5,528 nt of DNA, taken from positions 1 to 5,528 of the forward strand of contig JBJEEE010000111.1 in the NCBI GenBank assembly GCA_051872775.1. The letters run 5' to 3'. This DNA is from UMGS75 sp051872775 (lineage in GTDB: Bacteria; Bacillota_I; Bacilli_A; ML615J-28; CAG-313). Below, one piece after another: positions 1-5,483 of this stretch (positions are counted from its first letter, which is position 1; every line of letters starts with the position of its first letter). Both the position numbers and the translations under genes were made by a program. The notes beneath the pieces are model-generated. The model was given only the letters and a program-made list of their open reading frames with translations, ran no database searches and was not told the DNA's origin.

Positions 1-386
1 TGTTCTGTATTTAATGGTTTTTGAATAATAATTCCTACACCAAATGATAAAACTAAACATGCAAGTAAAGTTAAAATATGGGTAAAAATCAACTTAGGTG
101 AGCGAGGACTTATTCCATTAACAATGGCATATCTTCTTTCATATAAGAATGCAGCAACAAATACTGGAACATAAAATCCAACTAATACTACTAGTAAGAA
201 TCCCGATACTCCAGGTGTAATTGAAGTAAAACTTAATGTATTGGCGAAAAGTTGAACCGGATTTTTCTTACTAAACATTGTATGTGATCCATCAATGCAA
301 CAAGCAACAAATAATACGATAAAAAAGTAAAATATTGCAAGGGCAATTGTAATCAAATTTTTTCTTGTGAAATAGGTTTTTTTCAT
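1..386 (-). CDS. Multi-pass membrane protein, C-terminus cut off by the window edge
   Basis: This is an open frame of 128 codons that starts at the ATG at 386 and runs off the left edge without a stop. I do not recognise the family. The visible part has three hydrophobic stretches, at about residues 11-31, 61-82 and 99-121. A polar loop containing a Cys-Cys pair at 29-30 follows the first helix, and a basic loop (ERRYAIVNG, PRSPK) lies between helices two and three. The positive charges put that basic loop in the cytoplasm. The start is well supported: the end of the signal peptidase gene reads GGAGAGTAG, so its last codons supply the ribosome binding site, and only 4 bases separate that stop from this ATG. 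Translational coupling is therefore likely. Position in the operon suggests a membrane partner for export or assembly of the two secreted proteins, but that is inference; it could be a permease-like or regulatory membrane protein. Confidence 0.8.
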   Translation of the reverse strand, partial: MKKTYFTRKNLITIALAIFYFFIVLFVACCIDGSHTMFSKKNPVQLFANTLSFTSITPGVSGFLLVVLVGFYVPVFVAAFLYERRYAIVNGISPRSPKLIFTHILTLLACLVLSFGVGIIIQKPLNTE

Positions 387-390
387 AACT

Positions 391-1407
391 CTACTCTCCA
401 TTTTCTTCACTATTTTCATTTATTGTTATTTTTTCTTCTTTAGTCTCAGAAGTATTTTTATTCTTAACTTCTTTGATTATAGTATCACTTGATGAAGCTA
501 AATATTCACTATCGGATATTTCGGTTTTTTCCACAAAACCATCTTCATTAAATGAGTAAGCATAACCTTTATAATAAATCTTTTCAACATATTCAGCTTG
601 GAAGCCTAACGTATCAGCTTCACCGCTATAATCAATAACATCTTCTAATTGCTTAATTCGTTTATCCTGTACTTTATTGATTTTTTCAGTTAAACGATCA
701 ATCATTAGTATACAATAAACCAATGAAACAACCGTGATGATACCAGCATATGATTGTAGGAACACTACAAATATACCTAATCCTTTAATTCTCTTACCTG
801 TATACATACCAATAACATCTTCAAAAGATGGATTGTACTCATCATCTTTGTTATTAGCATCACCACGGGTTATGTAACTTCCATTGGCATTTATTTCTCT
901 AATTCTATGAATAACATTAATACCCTTATCATTAATATAAGCAACGGTATCATAAACTTTTAATTCAGATGCACTATTAACTTTCTTTAATATGATGATA
1001 TCATATGTATCAAATTGATCATCTAAATTATTTGTTACTAAATATCCATTATCCGCATGTTTTTCACTCATTGAACCTGAGGCAACAACCATTAAAGAAC
1101 GATTCCCAATCATCATTCGATTATTCGTAAAACGATTGATAATTGAAAAAATAAATAATGGTACTAAAATTGCAAGAATCGTATAGAAAACTATATTCTT
1201 AATAATCTTACCAATTTTTCTTCTTCTTTTTGTTTTTGCTTGCCTTTCATAAATTACTTCATCGATTAGTTCGATATCTTTTTTACCAGAGCGCAACTCC
1301 GCAATTTGCGAAGTTGCATAGCTCTTATATAAAATGGTAAATATCGTTGCAAAACTAAAAACACCAATGAATGTAACTATGAGAGAAATAATCTCAATTG
1401 AAGTCAT
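391..1407 (-). CDS. SipW-like (archaeal/ER-type) signal peptidase I, family S26B, with cytoplasmic tail
   Basis: This is a membrane serine protease that removes signal peptides from exported proteins. The 338 residues show the S26 landmarks: VVASGSM with the catalytic Ser112, NVIHRI with His167 where bacterial LepB enzymes have Lys, and TRGDANNKDD at 180-189 with the conserved Gly-Asp. Ser/His rather than Ser/Lys places it with the ER/archaeal/SipW group. Hydrophobic segments lie at about 5-27, 70-92 and 208-236. Basic residues between the first two (RSGKK, KTKRRRK) put that loop inside, so the catalytic domain lies outside and residues 237-338 lie inside. Canonical SipW has no comparable extra first helix or long charged tail. 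The SGSM box lacks the proline two residues after Met that many family members have. An AAAGGA ribosome site lies 9 bases before the ATG. The gene follows the 287-aa secreted protein by 33 bases, and the two secreted paralogues upstream are its probable substrates. Confidence 0.9.
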   Translation of the reverse strand: MTSIEIISLIVTFIGVFSFATIFTILYKSYATSQIAELRSGKKDIELIDEVIYERQAKTKRRRKIGKIIKNIVFYTILAILVPLFIFSIINRFTNNRMMIGNRSLMVVASGSMSEKHADNGYLVTNNLDDQFDTYDIIILKKVNSASELKVYDTVAYINDKGINVIHRIREINANGSYITRGDANNKDDEYNPSFEDVIGMYTGKRIKGLGIFVVFLQSYAGIITVVSLVYCILMIDRLTEKINKVQDKRIKQLEDVIDYSGEADTLGFQAEYVEKIYYKGYAYSFNEDGFVEKTEISDSEYLASSSDTIIKEVKNKNTSETKEEKITINENSEENGE

Positions 1408-1440
1408 TTAGATGTTTCCTTTTCTTTAAATAATTTTTAA

Positions 1441-2304
1441 TTAGTTAGCTGTAGCAGAAAGTACAACTTGGAATTGAAGTTTGTCACCTGCATGTGCAGT
1501 AATAACTTCATCTCTATTTTCTGCTCCATCAAGTGCAGCTTTATATCCATAAAGTTCTGCTCTAAAATCTTCTAGTGTCTTTTTGACCATATTATCACTT
1601 ATAGCTTTTCCAGCTTCTACTTCATCATAATATTTAGATGGGTTAACATTACCAAAAGTTGAACCCCAACCAAAGTTAACATTGATAGTAAAACTTACTT
1701 TGTCTGGATCAGAAGTATTAACTGAGTAGTTAGCATTTGAAAATACTGGTTCAGATCCACTTGTATAAAGTATTAAACCTTTACCTTCTAATGCAGCAGA
1801 AGAATATTCAATCTTGCCTTCACTATTCATAGTGCCTTTTACAAGTAATTTTTGAAGATCTTCAGTTGACATTTTAGCACCATCTGCAGTTTCAAGTGTA
1901 ATATAGTTTGAAGTACCAGTTAAGGCATTATAAACACCTTCTGTAACAACAAGATATACCTTTAATTGACCTAAATATGCTTTAGGAGTTACATTACCAG
2001 TAACTGTTGTTTTTAAACTTTCAGCATGTACACCTTCACCACTACCTAAACGTACTCTACCAGAGTAGTCATCAGCAGCTGGTTCAAAGTAAATATCTTT
2101 ATTTGAAATTAAAACTTCATTAAAGGTTAAACTAGAATCAGTAACAGTACCAACAGAAATATTTCCTTGATCAACATCTTTCTTAGAATTTGTAGACATA
2201 ACCCATGCGGCAAAACCTGTAGAAATTAAAGCAATAGATATAAAGATTAATACACCAAATAAAATTACTTTTCTCTTATAAGAATTTCTAGTTAATTTAG
2301 CCAT
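1441..2304 (-). CDS. Secreted protein with TasA/SipW-cognate-like signal peptide (paralogue B)
   Basis: This 287-residue exported protein is probably a substrate of the SipW-like peptidase encoded next to it. The N-terminus is basic (residues 1-12), followed by a hydrophobic core at about 13-30 and then STGFAAW. By comparison with TasA (WAA then F), cleavage would fall after Ala33, leaving Trp34 as the mature N-terminus. After the cleavage site comes NS (39-40) and GNISVGTV (47-54), like the segment in TasA that follows the signal. The rest is rich in alternating beta-type sequence, with no Cys and no LPxTG or C-terminal anchor. Near the end are WGSTFGNVNPSKYY (213-226) and LYGYKAAL (251-258), both shared with the adjacent 239-aa protein, so the two are paralogues. 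The start is fixed by AGGTGA six bases upstream, which overlaps the end of the preceding gene. Fibre, matrix or surface-layer subunit is an inference; the family name is not certain. Confidence 0.82.
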   Translation of the reverse strand: MAKLTRNSYKRKVILFGVLIFISIALISTGFAAWVMSTNSKKDVDQGNISVGTVTDSSLTFNEVLISNKDIYFEPAADDYSGRVRLGSGEGVHAESLKTTVTGNVTPKAYLGQLKVYLVVTEGVYNALTGTSNYITLETADGAKMSTEDLQKLLVKGTMNSEGKIEYSSAALEGKGLILYTSGSEPVFSNANYSVNTSDPDKVSFTINVNFGWGSTFGNVNPSKYYDEVEAGKAISDNMVKKTLEDFRAELYGYKAALDGAENRDEVITAHAGDKLQFQVVLSATAN

Positions 2305-2317
2305 TAATAATCACCTA

Positions 2318-3037
2318 TTAAGCGCTTGTTGTTGGAGCAGCAACAGTTATTGTTAATTTAAATGTAACTTCTTCTAAGGCAGCAACATAACCTAAATATT
2401 CTGCAGCATCTTCACCCCATGTAGGTCCAGTACTACCACTTACAAATGCACTTGCAGATGCTTTTGAATTATAGAAGTCATAAGGGTTTTTATTTTCAAA
2501 ATGGTCTCCCCATTTACCAGTTACTTCTACTGTATAAGTATACTTACCATCATTAACATTTTCTGTCCACTCAACATCTGCTACTGTTAAATCAGCAACA
2601 ACTTTGTTTGATAAAGCGGTTGCCCAAGCGGTTGATACTGTATCAACGATAGCAAGCTCATTAGTAATTGTAGGTAAAGCATTATCTGTTGATCCTTTTC
2701 CTGGATAGTTAACTTGAACTTTTTCTTGTTCTCCATTACCAGTAATATTTACAACTACTGTAAATACAGCGGTTAATTGTTCAAATCCACTATCAGTTAA
2801 GCTACTTGTTAACCATTTGTATGGCGCACTTTGTGCTTGAGGTGCAGTAAATCTTATTTCATTTGCAACATCTGTAACAACAACTTGATATGTTCTAGTA
2901 CTAACAGTTTCAACTGTAATGTTACCAGTTTTTTCAGCAGAAGAATTATAAGTAATCAACCATGCTGCGAAACCTACACCGATTAGAGCTAAACAAGTAA
3001 GTAAACATAAAGTTAAACTTAAAGTTTTTCTTTTCAT
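2318..3037 (-). CDS. Secreted protein with TasA/SipW-cognate-like signal peptide (paralogue A), first gene of operon
   Basis: I start this 239-residue protein at the ATG at 3037. An ATG at 3058 is in frame and would add seven residues, but its codons 2-4 form the AAAAGGAGA ribosome site that correctly serves 3037. The signal is a short basic start (MKRK), a hydrophobic stretch at 5-22, then GFAAW with likely cleavage after Ala25. NS at 31-32 and GNITVETV at 38-45 match the equivalent region of the next protein. The C-terminal half carries WGDHFENKNPYDFY (176-189) and YLGYVAAL (214-221), again shared, and the rest is mostly predicted beta structure. The two cysteines (11 and 15) both lie inside the signal, so the mature form has none. 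The protein ends in a Thr/Ala/Ser-rich tail without a cell-wall anchor. Its stop lies 13 bases before paralogue B. Two related subunits beside one peptidase suggest a major/minor pair of a surface polymer, which is unproven. Confidence 0.8.
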   Translation of the reverse strand: MKRKTLSLTLCLLTCLALIGVGFAAWLITYNSSAEKTGNITVETVSTRTYQVVVTDVANEIRFTAPQAQSAPYKWLTSSLTDSGFEQLTAVFTVVVNITGNGEQEKVQVNYPGKGSTDNALPTITNELAIVDTVSTAWATALSNKVVADLTVADVEWTENVNDGKYTYTVEVTGKWGDHFENKNPYDFYNSKASASAFVSGSTGPTWGEDAAEYLGYVAALEEVTFKLTITVAAPTTSA

Positions 3038-3046
3038 TTTTAATTT

Positions 3047-3052
3047 TCTCCT
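3047..3052 (-). promoter_or_regulatory. Ribosome binding site that decides the start of paralogue A
   Basis: AGGAGA lies 9 bases before the ATG at 3037. It sits inside the frame that would be translated from the alternative ATG at 3058, and that upstream ATG has only AT-rich sequence in front of it. The shorter protein is therefore the better model. Confidence 0.8.
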
Positions 3053-3066
3053 TTTCATTATTTTTT

Positions 3067-3102
3067 GATATACACGATATTACCATAATTAAGTGTATAA
3101 TC
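3067..3102 (-). repeat. Inverted repeat / hairpin at the predicted 5' end of the operon mRNA
   Basis: On the minus strand GATTATACAC (3102-3093) faces GTGTATATC (3075-3067), giving nine base pairs with one bulged T. The 17-base loop contains a second small pairing, ATTA/TAAT (3089-3086 with 3082-3079). The outer arm begins about where transcription should start, 7 bases after the -10 box, so the mRNA would open with this stem. The ribosome site lies 14 bases further on and stays free. It could be a 5' stability hairpin or a repressor operator over the start site. Confidence 0.55.
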
Positions 3103-3108
3103 GTAGTC

Positions 3109-3137
3109 ATTATACTACATTTCGGCACAAATGTCAA
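3109..3137 (-). promoter_or_regulatory. Consensus sigma-A promoter of the secreted-protein/signal peptidase operon
   Basis: Reading the minus strand, TTGACA (3137-3132) is separated by exactly 17 bases from TATAAT (3114-3109), a full match to the housekeeping consensus. Transcription should start near 3102, giving a leader of about 65 nt before the ATG at 3037. A perfect core promoter suggests high output, as expected for abundant structural proteins, unless held down by a repressor. Confidence 0.88.
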
Positions 3138-3324
3138 ATTTAAAAGTGCTTAATGCGACTTTTCAGTATCTTTTTTCTAGCAAATACCTTTAAATTTTGA
3201 CAAATTATTACAAATTACGAAATTTTACTTATTGAAATTTTCCTAGAATTTTGTATAACGTATTTAGATTATTTCTTAATCTATGGCAATAGATAAGACA
3301 CAAGTTTTTAGTATATTGTCCGTA
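3138..3324. other. Non-coding, AT-rich region upstream of the operon promoter with phased AAAT tracts
   Basis: I see no supportable gene here. AAAT begins at 3182, 3192, 3202 and 3212, i.e. four tracts at exact 10-bp intervals, with another at 3220. This is the pattern of intrinsically curved DNA. A perfect 7-bp inverted repeat (TAGATTA at 3265-3271, TAATCTA at 3277-3283) around a 5-base loop lies further upstream. Together with the promoter, leader and terminator these account for the structure I can see between the two flanking genes. Confidence 0.5.
3142..3163. repeat. Imperfect inverted repeat abutting the -35 box
   Basis: AAAAGTGC (3142-3149) and GCGACTTTT (3155-3163) form eight pairs with one extra base, around a TTAAT centre. 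The repeat ends 5 bases upstream of the -35 box of the operon promoter, a typical place for an activator. Read as minus-strand RNA it could also be a weak hairpin followed by a short T-rich run. I cannot assign a regulator. Confidence 0.35.
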
Positions 3325-3331
3325 TAAAATT

Positions 3332-3364
3332 AAAAAATGATAGTATCAGTTGATACTACCATTT
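3332..3364 (-). terminator. Rho-independent terminator of the alcohol dehydrogenase gene
   Basis: On the minus strand AAATGGTAGTATCA (3364-3351) pairs with TGATACTATCATTT (3348-3335). That gives up to 14 pairs with one G-U, closed by a very short loop and running into a six-T tract. It starts 8 bases after the stop codon at 3373. The plus-strand reading lacks a T run, so it serves the minus strand and separates this gene from the operon below. Confidence 0.88.
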
Positions 3365-3372
3365 CTATTATA

Positions 3373-4530
3373 TTATAGTAATGATTTATATAATGCTTTG
3401 ATGTCTTCTACACTAGTTGGACGAGGGTTACCGCCTGTACATACATCGTTAAATGCATCTACAGATAGTTGATCAATTGCACTTTCAGGAATACCTACAG
3501 CTGTAATAGTTGAAGGAATACCGATATCTTCACTTAGTTTTTTAACTAAATCACATGCTAAGTTACCAGCTTCTTCATCTGTTAATCCAGTTGTATCTCC
3601 ACCTAATGCTTCCGCAATCTTTCTATATTTTGGAAGTGAAGCACTTTCCATATTGTATTTCATTACGGTTGGTAAGATGATGGCATTAGCAACACCATGA
3701 GGAGTGTCAAATCTTGCACCTAGAGGATGAGCCATTGAGTGAACGATTCCAAGTCCAACGTTACTGAATCCCATACCTGCGATGTATTGAGCTAGCGCCA
3801 TGTTTTCACGAGCAACCATATCGCTACCATTATTTACAGCAGCTCTTAGGTTTTTACCGATTAATTCGATTGCTTTTAGTTCTACCATATCACTCATTTC
3901 CCATGCTCCTGGAGTAATGAAACCTTCGATTGCATGAGTTAGTGCGTCCATTCCGGTTGCGGCAGTTAAGCCTTTTGGCATTGAAGCCATTAATTCTGCA
4001 TCAACGATAGCTACAACAGGGATATCGTGAGGATCTACGCATACCATCTTTTTACCATTTTCTTCATCTGTAATTACATAGTTAATTGTAACTTCAGCAG
4101 CAGTTCCAGCTGTAGTTGGAAGAGCAATGATTGGAACACATTTATTCTTTGTTGCCGCAACACCTTCAAGACTACGTACATCACTAAATTCTGGATTATT
4201 GTTGATGATACCAACAGCTTTAGCAGTATCCATAACACTACCGCCACCAACTGCAACAATAAGTTCAGCATGTGATGCTTGGAATTTTGCAAGTGCATCT
4301 AGTACATTTTTAATTGTAGGATTGGCTTTAACATCATCTGTCATTTCATACGCAATACCAGCTTTAGCTAATACTTCTAATACTTTATTGCATACACCAA
4401 ATTTAACTAAATCTTTATCAGTAACAACAAATACTTTTTTAACTCCTCTTCCGTTAATTTCAGTTACTAATGCTTCACGAGAACCAGCACCAAAATAAGA
4501 TGTTTCATTTAAAATAAATCTACTTGCCAT
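3373..4530 (-). CDS. fucO: Iron-dependent lactaldehyde reductase / 1,2-propanediol dehydrogenase (FucO type)
   Basis: This is a cytoplasmic group III iron alcohol dehydrogenase that interconverts lactaldehyde and 1,2-propanediol with NAD(H) at the end of fucose or rhamnose fermentation. The 385 residues match the usual length, and the sequence is recognisably close to E. coli FucO throughout. The Rossmann-type part has TDKDL with Asp38 (the FucO residue that favours NAD over NADP) and GGGSVMDTAKA from 95. Very similar blocks follow: NNPEFSDVRSLEG, PTTAGTAAEVTINYVITDEE and CVDPHDIP. The iron ligands are visible as Asp195 and His199 (GMDALTHAIEG), His264 (VHSMAHPLGA) and His278 (TPHGVANAI). The C-terminus keeps DVCTGGNPRP. 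An AGGAG ribosome site lies 11 bases before the ATG. The gene has its own promoter and terminator and no sugar-catabolism neighbours here. Substrate could equally be a related alcohol such as 1,3-propanediol or ethanol; family assignment is very secure. Confidence 0.95.
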   Translation of the reverse strand: MASRFILNETSYFGAGSREALVTEINGRGVKKVFVVTDKDLVKFGVCNKVLEVLAKAGIAYEMTDDVKANPTIKNVLDALAKFQASHAELIVAVGGGSVMDTAKAVGIINNNPEFSDVRSLEGVAATKNKCVPIIALPTTAGTAAEVTINYVITDEENGKKMVCVDPHDIPVVAIVDAELMASMPKGLTAATGMDALTHAIEGFITPGAWEMSDMVELKAIELIGKNLRAAVNNGSDMVARENMALAQYIAGMGFSNVGLGIVHSMAHPLGARFDTPHGVANAIILPTVMKYNMESASLPKYRKIAEALGGDTTGLTDEEAGNLACDLVKKLSEDIGIPSTITAVGIPESAIDQLSVDAFNDVCTGGNPRPTSVEDIKALYKSLL

Positions 4531-4570
4531 TTTTTTATATTCTCCTTTTCTTTATTTGCTTTACAATCAT

Positions 4571-4599
4571 ATTATACCATATTTTTCATTTTTTTATAA
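4571..4599 (-). promoter_or_regulatory. Likely promoter of the alcohol dehydrogenase gene (extended -10)
   Basis: On the minus strand TGGTATAAT (4579-4571) is a TGn-extended -10 box. The hexamer 17 bases upstream is TTATAA (4599-4594), a weak -35, which the extended -10 would offset. Transcription would start near 4564, leaving a leader of about 34 nt. A second, weaker candidate lies upstream: TTGTAA (4680-4675), 18 bases, TATATT (4656-4651). Confidence 0.6.
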
Positions 4600-4684
4600 A
4601 AAAATACTTTATATTTGTATATATTTTCTGTAATATAATATAACAAAATCAATATAATATAATAATATACTTTTTTACAATTAA

Positions 4685-4707
4685 ATATTGTACACATTAT
4701 ACAATAT
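4685..4707. repeat. Perfect 8-bp inverted repeat, candidate operator
   Basis: ATATTGTA (4685-4692) and TACAATAT (4700-4707) are exact inverted copies around a 7-base centre. The repeat lies between the upstream terminator and the alcohol dehydrogenase promoter. It sits 4 bp upstream of the alternative -35 (4680-4675). There is no T run after it, so it is not a terminator. A dimeric repressor or activator site is the likely reading; I cannot name the regulator. Confidence 0.45.
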
Positions 4708-4725
4708 GATGATAAATATGTTTTA

Positions 4726-4756
4726 CAAAATAAAAACTCCGGGAATGGTCCGGAGT
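4726..4756 (-). terminator. Rho-independent terminator downstream of the lipoprotein gene
   Basis: Reading the minus strand, ACTCCGG (4756-4750) and CCGGAGT (4742-4736) form a GC-rich 7-bp stem with a 7-base loop, followed by a T-rich run (TTTTTATTTT counting the stem's last T). The GC content contrasts sharply with the surroundings. It lies about 170 bases after the lipoprotein stop at 4926, with no other supported gene between. Confidence 0.88.
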
Positions 4757-4925
4757 AAAATGGATTATAATCAAAAACAAACATACAACCATAATCACAT
4801 AAGCAACTTTTATTATTTATCGATTATTTTACTTACAACATAGCTATATTTATAGTTAGCGTCTAATAATAATATAAAGTGAGATTATTTAGTTTACTTG
4901 AATATGAATAAATTATTAATTATAA
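4757..4925 (-). other. Long untranslated stretch between the lipoprotein stop and its terminator
   Basis: There is no reading frame with a ribosome site on either strand. A partial inverted repeat (TAGCTATA 4841-4848, TATAGTTA 4851-4858, one mismatch or G-U) and a small palindrome GATTATAATC (4763-4772) are visible. Neither has a T tract. It is most simply a long 3' untranslated region; a small RNA ending at the GC-rich terminator is possible. Confidence 0.4.
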
Positions 4926-5438
4926 TTAAAAGACAATTCCATATTTATTTGTTACTTCTACTGAGATTGATATTTCATCATTATTAAATAATATTCTAAT
5001 TTTTCCTTTTGTAAAGATTAAAGCATTTTCTTCTTTTTCATATCCATAAGAAGAAAGAATATTTGTAATTTCTTCATCGGCTGAAGAAGAAGATAATCCA
5101 TAGAAATGAATATCAGGATCTTTAATTTCAATTCCAGTGATAGCTTGACCTTTACTTGAATAATCAGGATAGTTAGTTACCGTATAAATAACATATCGTT
5201 CGGGATCAACTTGATTATTGTCTTCATCATAAGTAGGAACATAGCCAGTTCCATAATACATACTTCCCCCAAACATTCCATATTTAGGTTGATAACTAGA
5301 AAAGTCAAAATTTGTCACATCTTCTGTAATCCAAAACTCAAGATTAGTATCTTCTGGTTTAATCTCACGCTCTGCATAACTACAAGATACAAGTAAGATG
5401 AATAGAGATAATGTAATAGCAAACATCATTTTTTTCAT
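4926..5438 (-). CDS. Small lipoprotein of unknown function
   Basis: This is a 170-residue protein I do not recognise. The N-terminus has two lysines, a hydrophobic stretch at 4-17, and LVSC with Cys19. This fits the lipobox, so it is probably lipidated at Cys19 and held on the outer face of the membrane. The mature part is acidic and rich in Tyr, Ser and Asp. A Gly/Tyr-rich segment (GMFGGSMYYGTGY) starts at about residue 54. The last 60 residues include SYGYEKEENALIFTKGKIRILF and a beta-like end, as in small folded surface lipoproteins. GAGGTG lies 5 bases before the ATG, which fixes the start. It appears monocistronic, with a likely promoter just upstream and the terminator at 4756. Nothing in it points to an enzyme, and no link to the neighbouring dehydrogenase is evident. 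Confidence 0.85.
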   Translation of the reverse strand: MKKMMFAITLSLFILLVSCSYAEREIKPEDTNLEFWITEDVTNFDFSSYQPKYGMFGGSMYYGTGYVPTYDEDNNQVDPERYVIYTVTNYPDYSSKGQAITGIEIKDPDIHFYGLSSSSADEEITNILSSYGYEKEENALIFTKGKIRILFNNDEISISVEVTNKYGIVF

Positions 5439-5454
5439 TTTAACACCTCATTTT

Positions 5455-5483
5455 ATTATAACATACCTATATTATTATTGAAA
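5455..5483 (-). promoter_or_regulatory. Possible promoter of the lipoprotein gene (extended -10)
   Basis: On the minus strand TGTTATAAT (5463-5455) is a TGn-extended -10, with a weak TTTCAA 17 bases upstream (5483-5478). The predicted start near 5448 would leave a leader of only about 10 nt, with GAGGTG at its extreme 5' end. That is unusual, so either the leader is very short or the true promoter lies further upstream. Confidence 0.45.

Noticed and set aside
1441..2320. Sortase anchoring of the secreted proteins
   Set aside because: Neither C-terminus has an LPxTG-like motif, hydrophobic stretch or basic tail.
2993..3037. Paralogue A as a lipoprotein because of cysteines in its signal region
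   Set aside because: The sequence before Cys15 is LLT and that before Cys11 does not fit either; the junction GFAAW matches a SipW-type cleavage site shared with paralogue B, which has no cysteine.
2946..3137. Minus-strand frame overlapping the promoter and signal peptide of paralogue A
   Set aside because: It begins at the promoter itself, before the predicted transcription start, and overlaps the secure signal-peptide coding region.
4027..4498. Open frames on the plus strand and in another minus frame inside the dehydrogenase gene
   Set aside because: They lie wholly within a well-conserved FucO-type gene and have no family features or ribosome sites.
4688..4704. Rex operator upstream of the dehydrogenase
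   Set aside because: TTGT and ACAA are separated by 9 bases rather than the 10 of the Rex consensus, and the inner positions do not match; kept only as an unassigned repeat.
4572..4784. Minus-strand open frame of 70 codons between the lipoprotein and dehydrogenase genes
   Set aside because: It reads straight through the GC-rich terminator and the dehydrogenase promoter, has no ribosome site, and its Tyr/Ile/Lys-rich composition reflects plain AT-rich DNA.
5211..5396. Plus-strand frame inside the lipoprotein gene
   Set aside because: It is the antisense shadow of a gene with a good ribosome site and lipobox.
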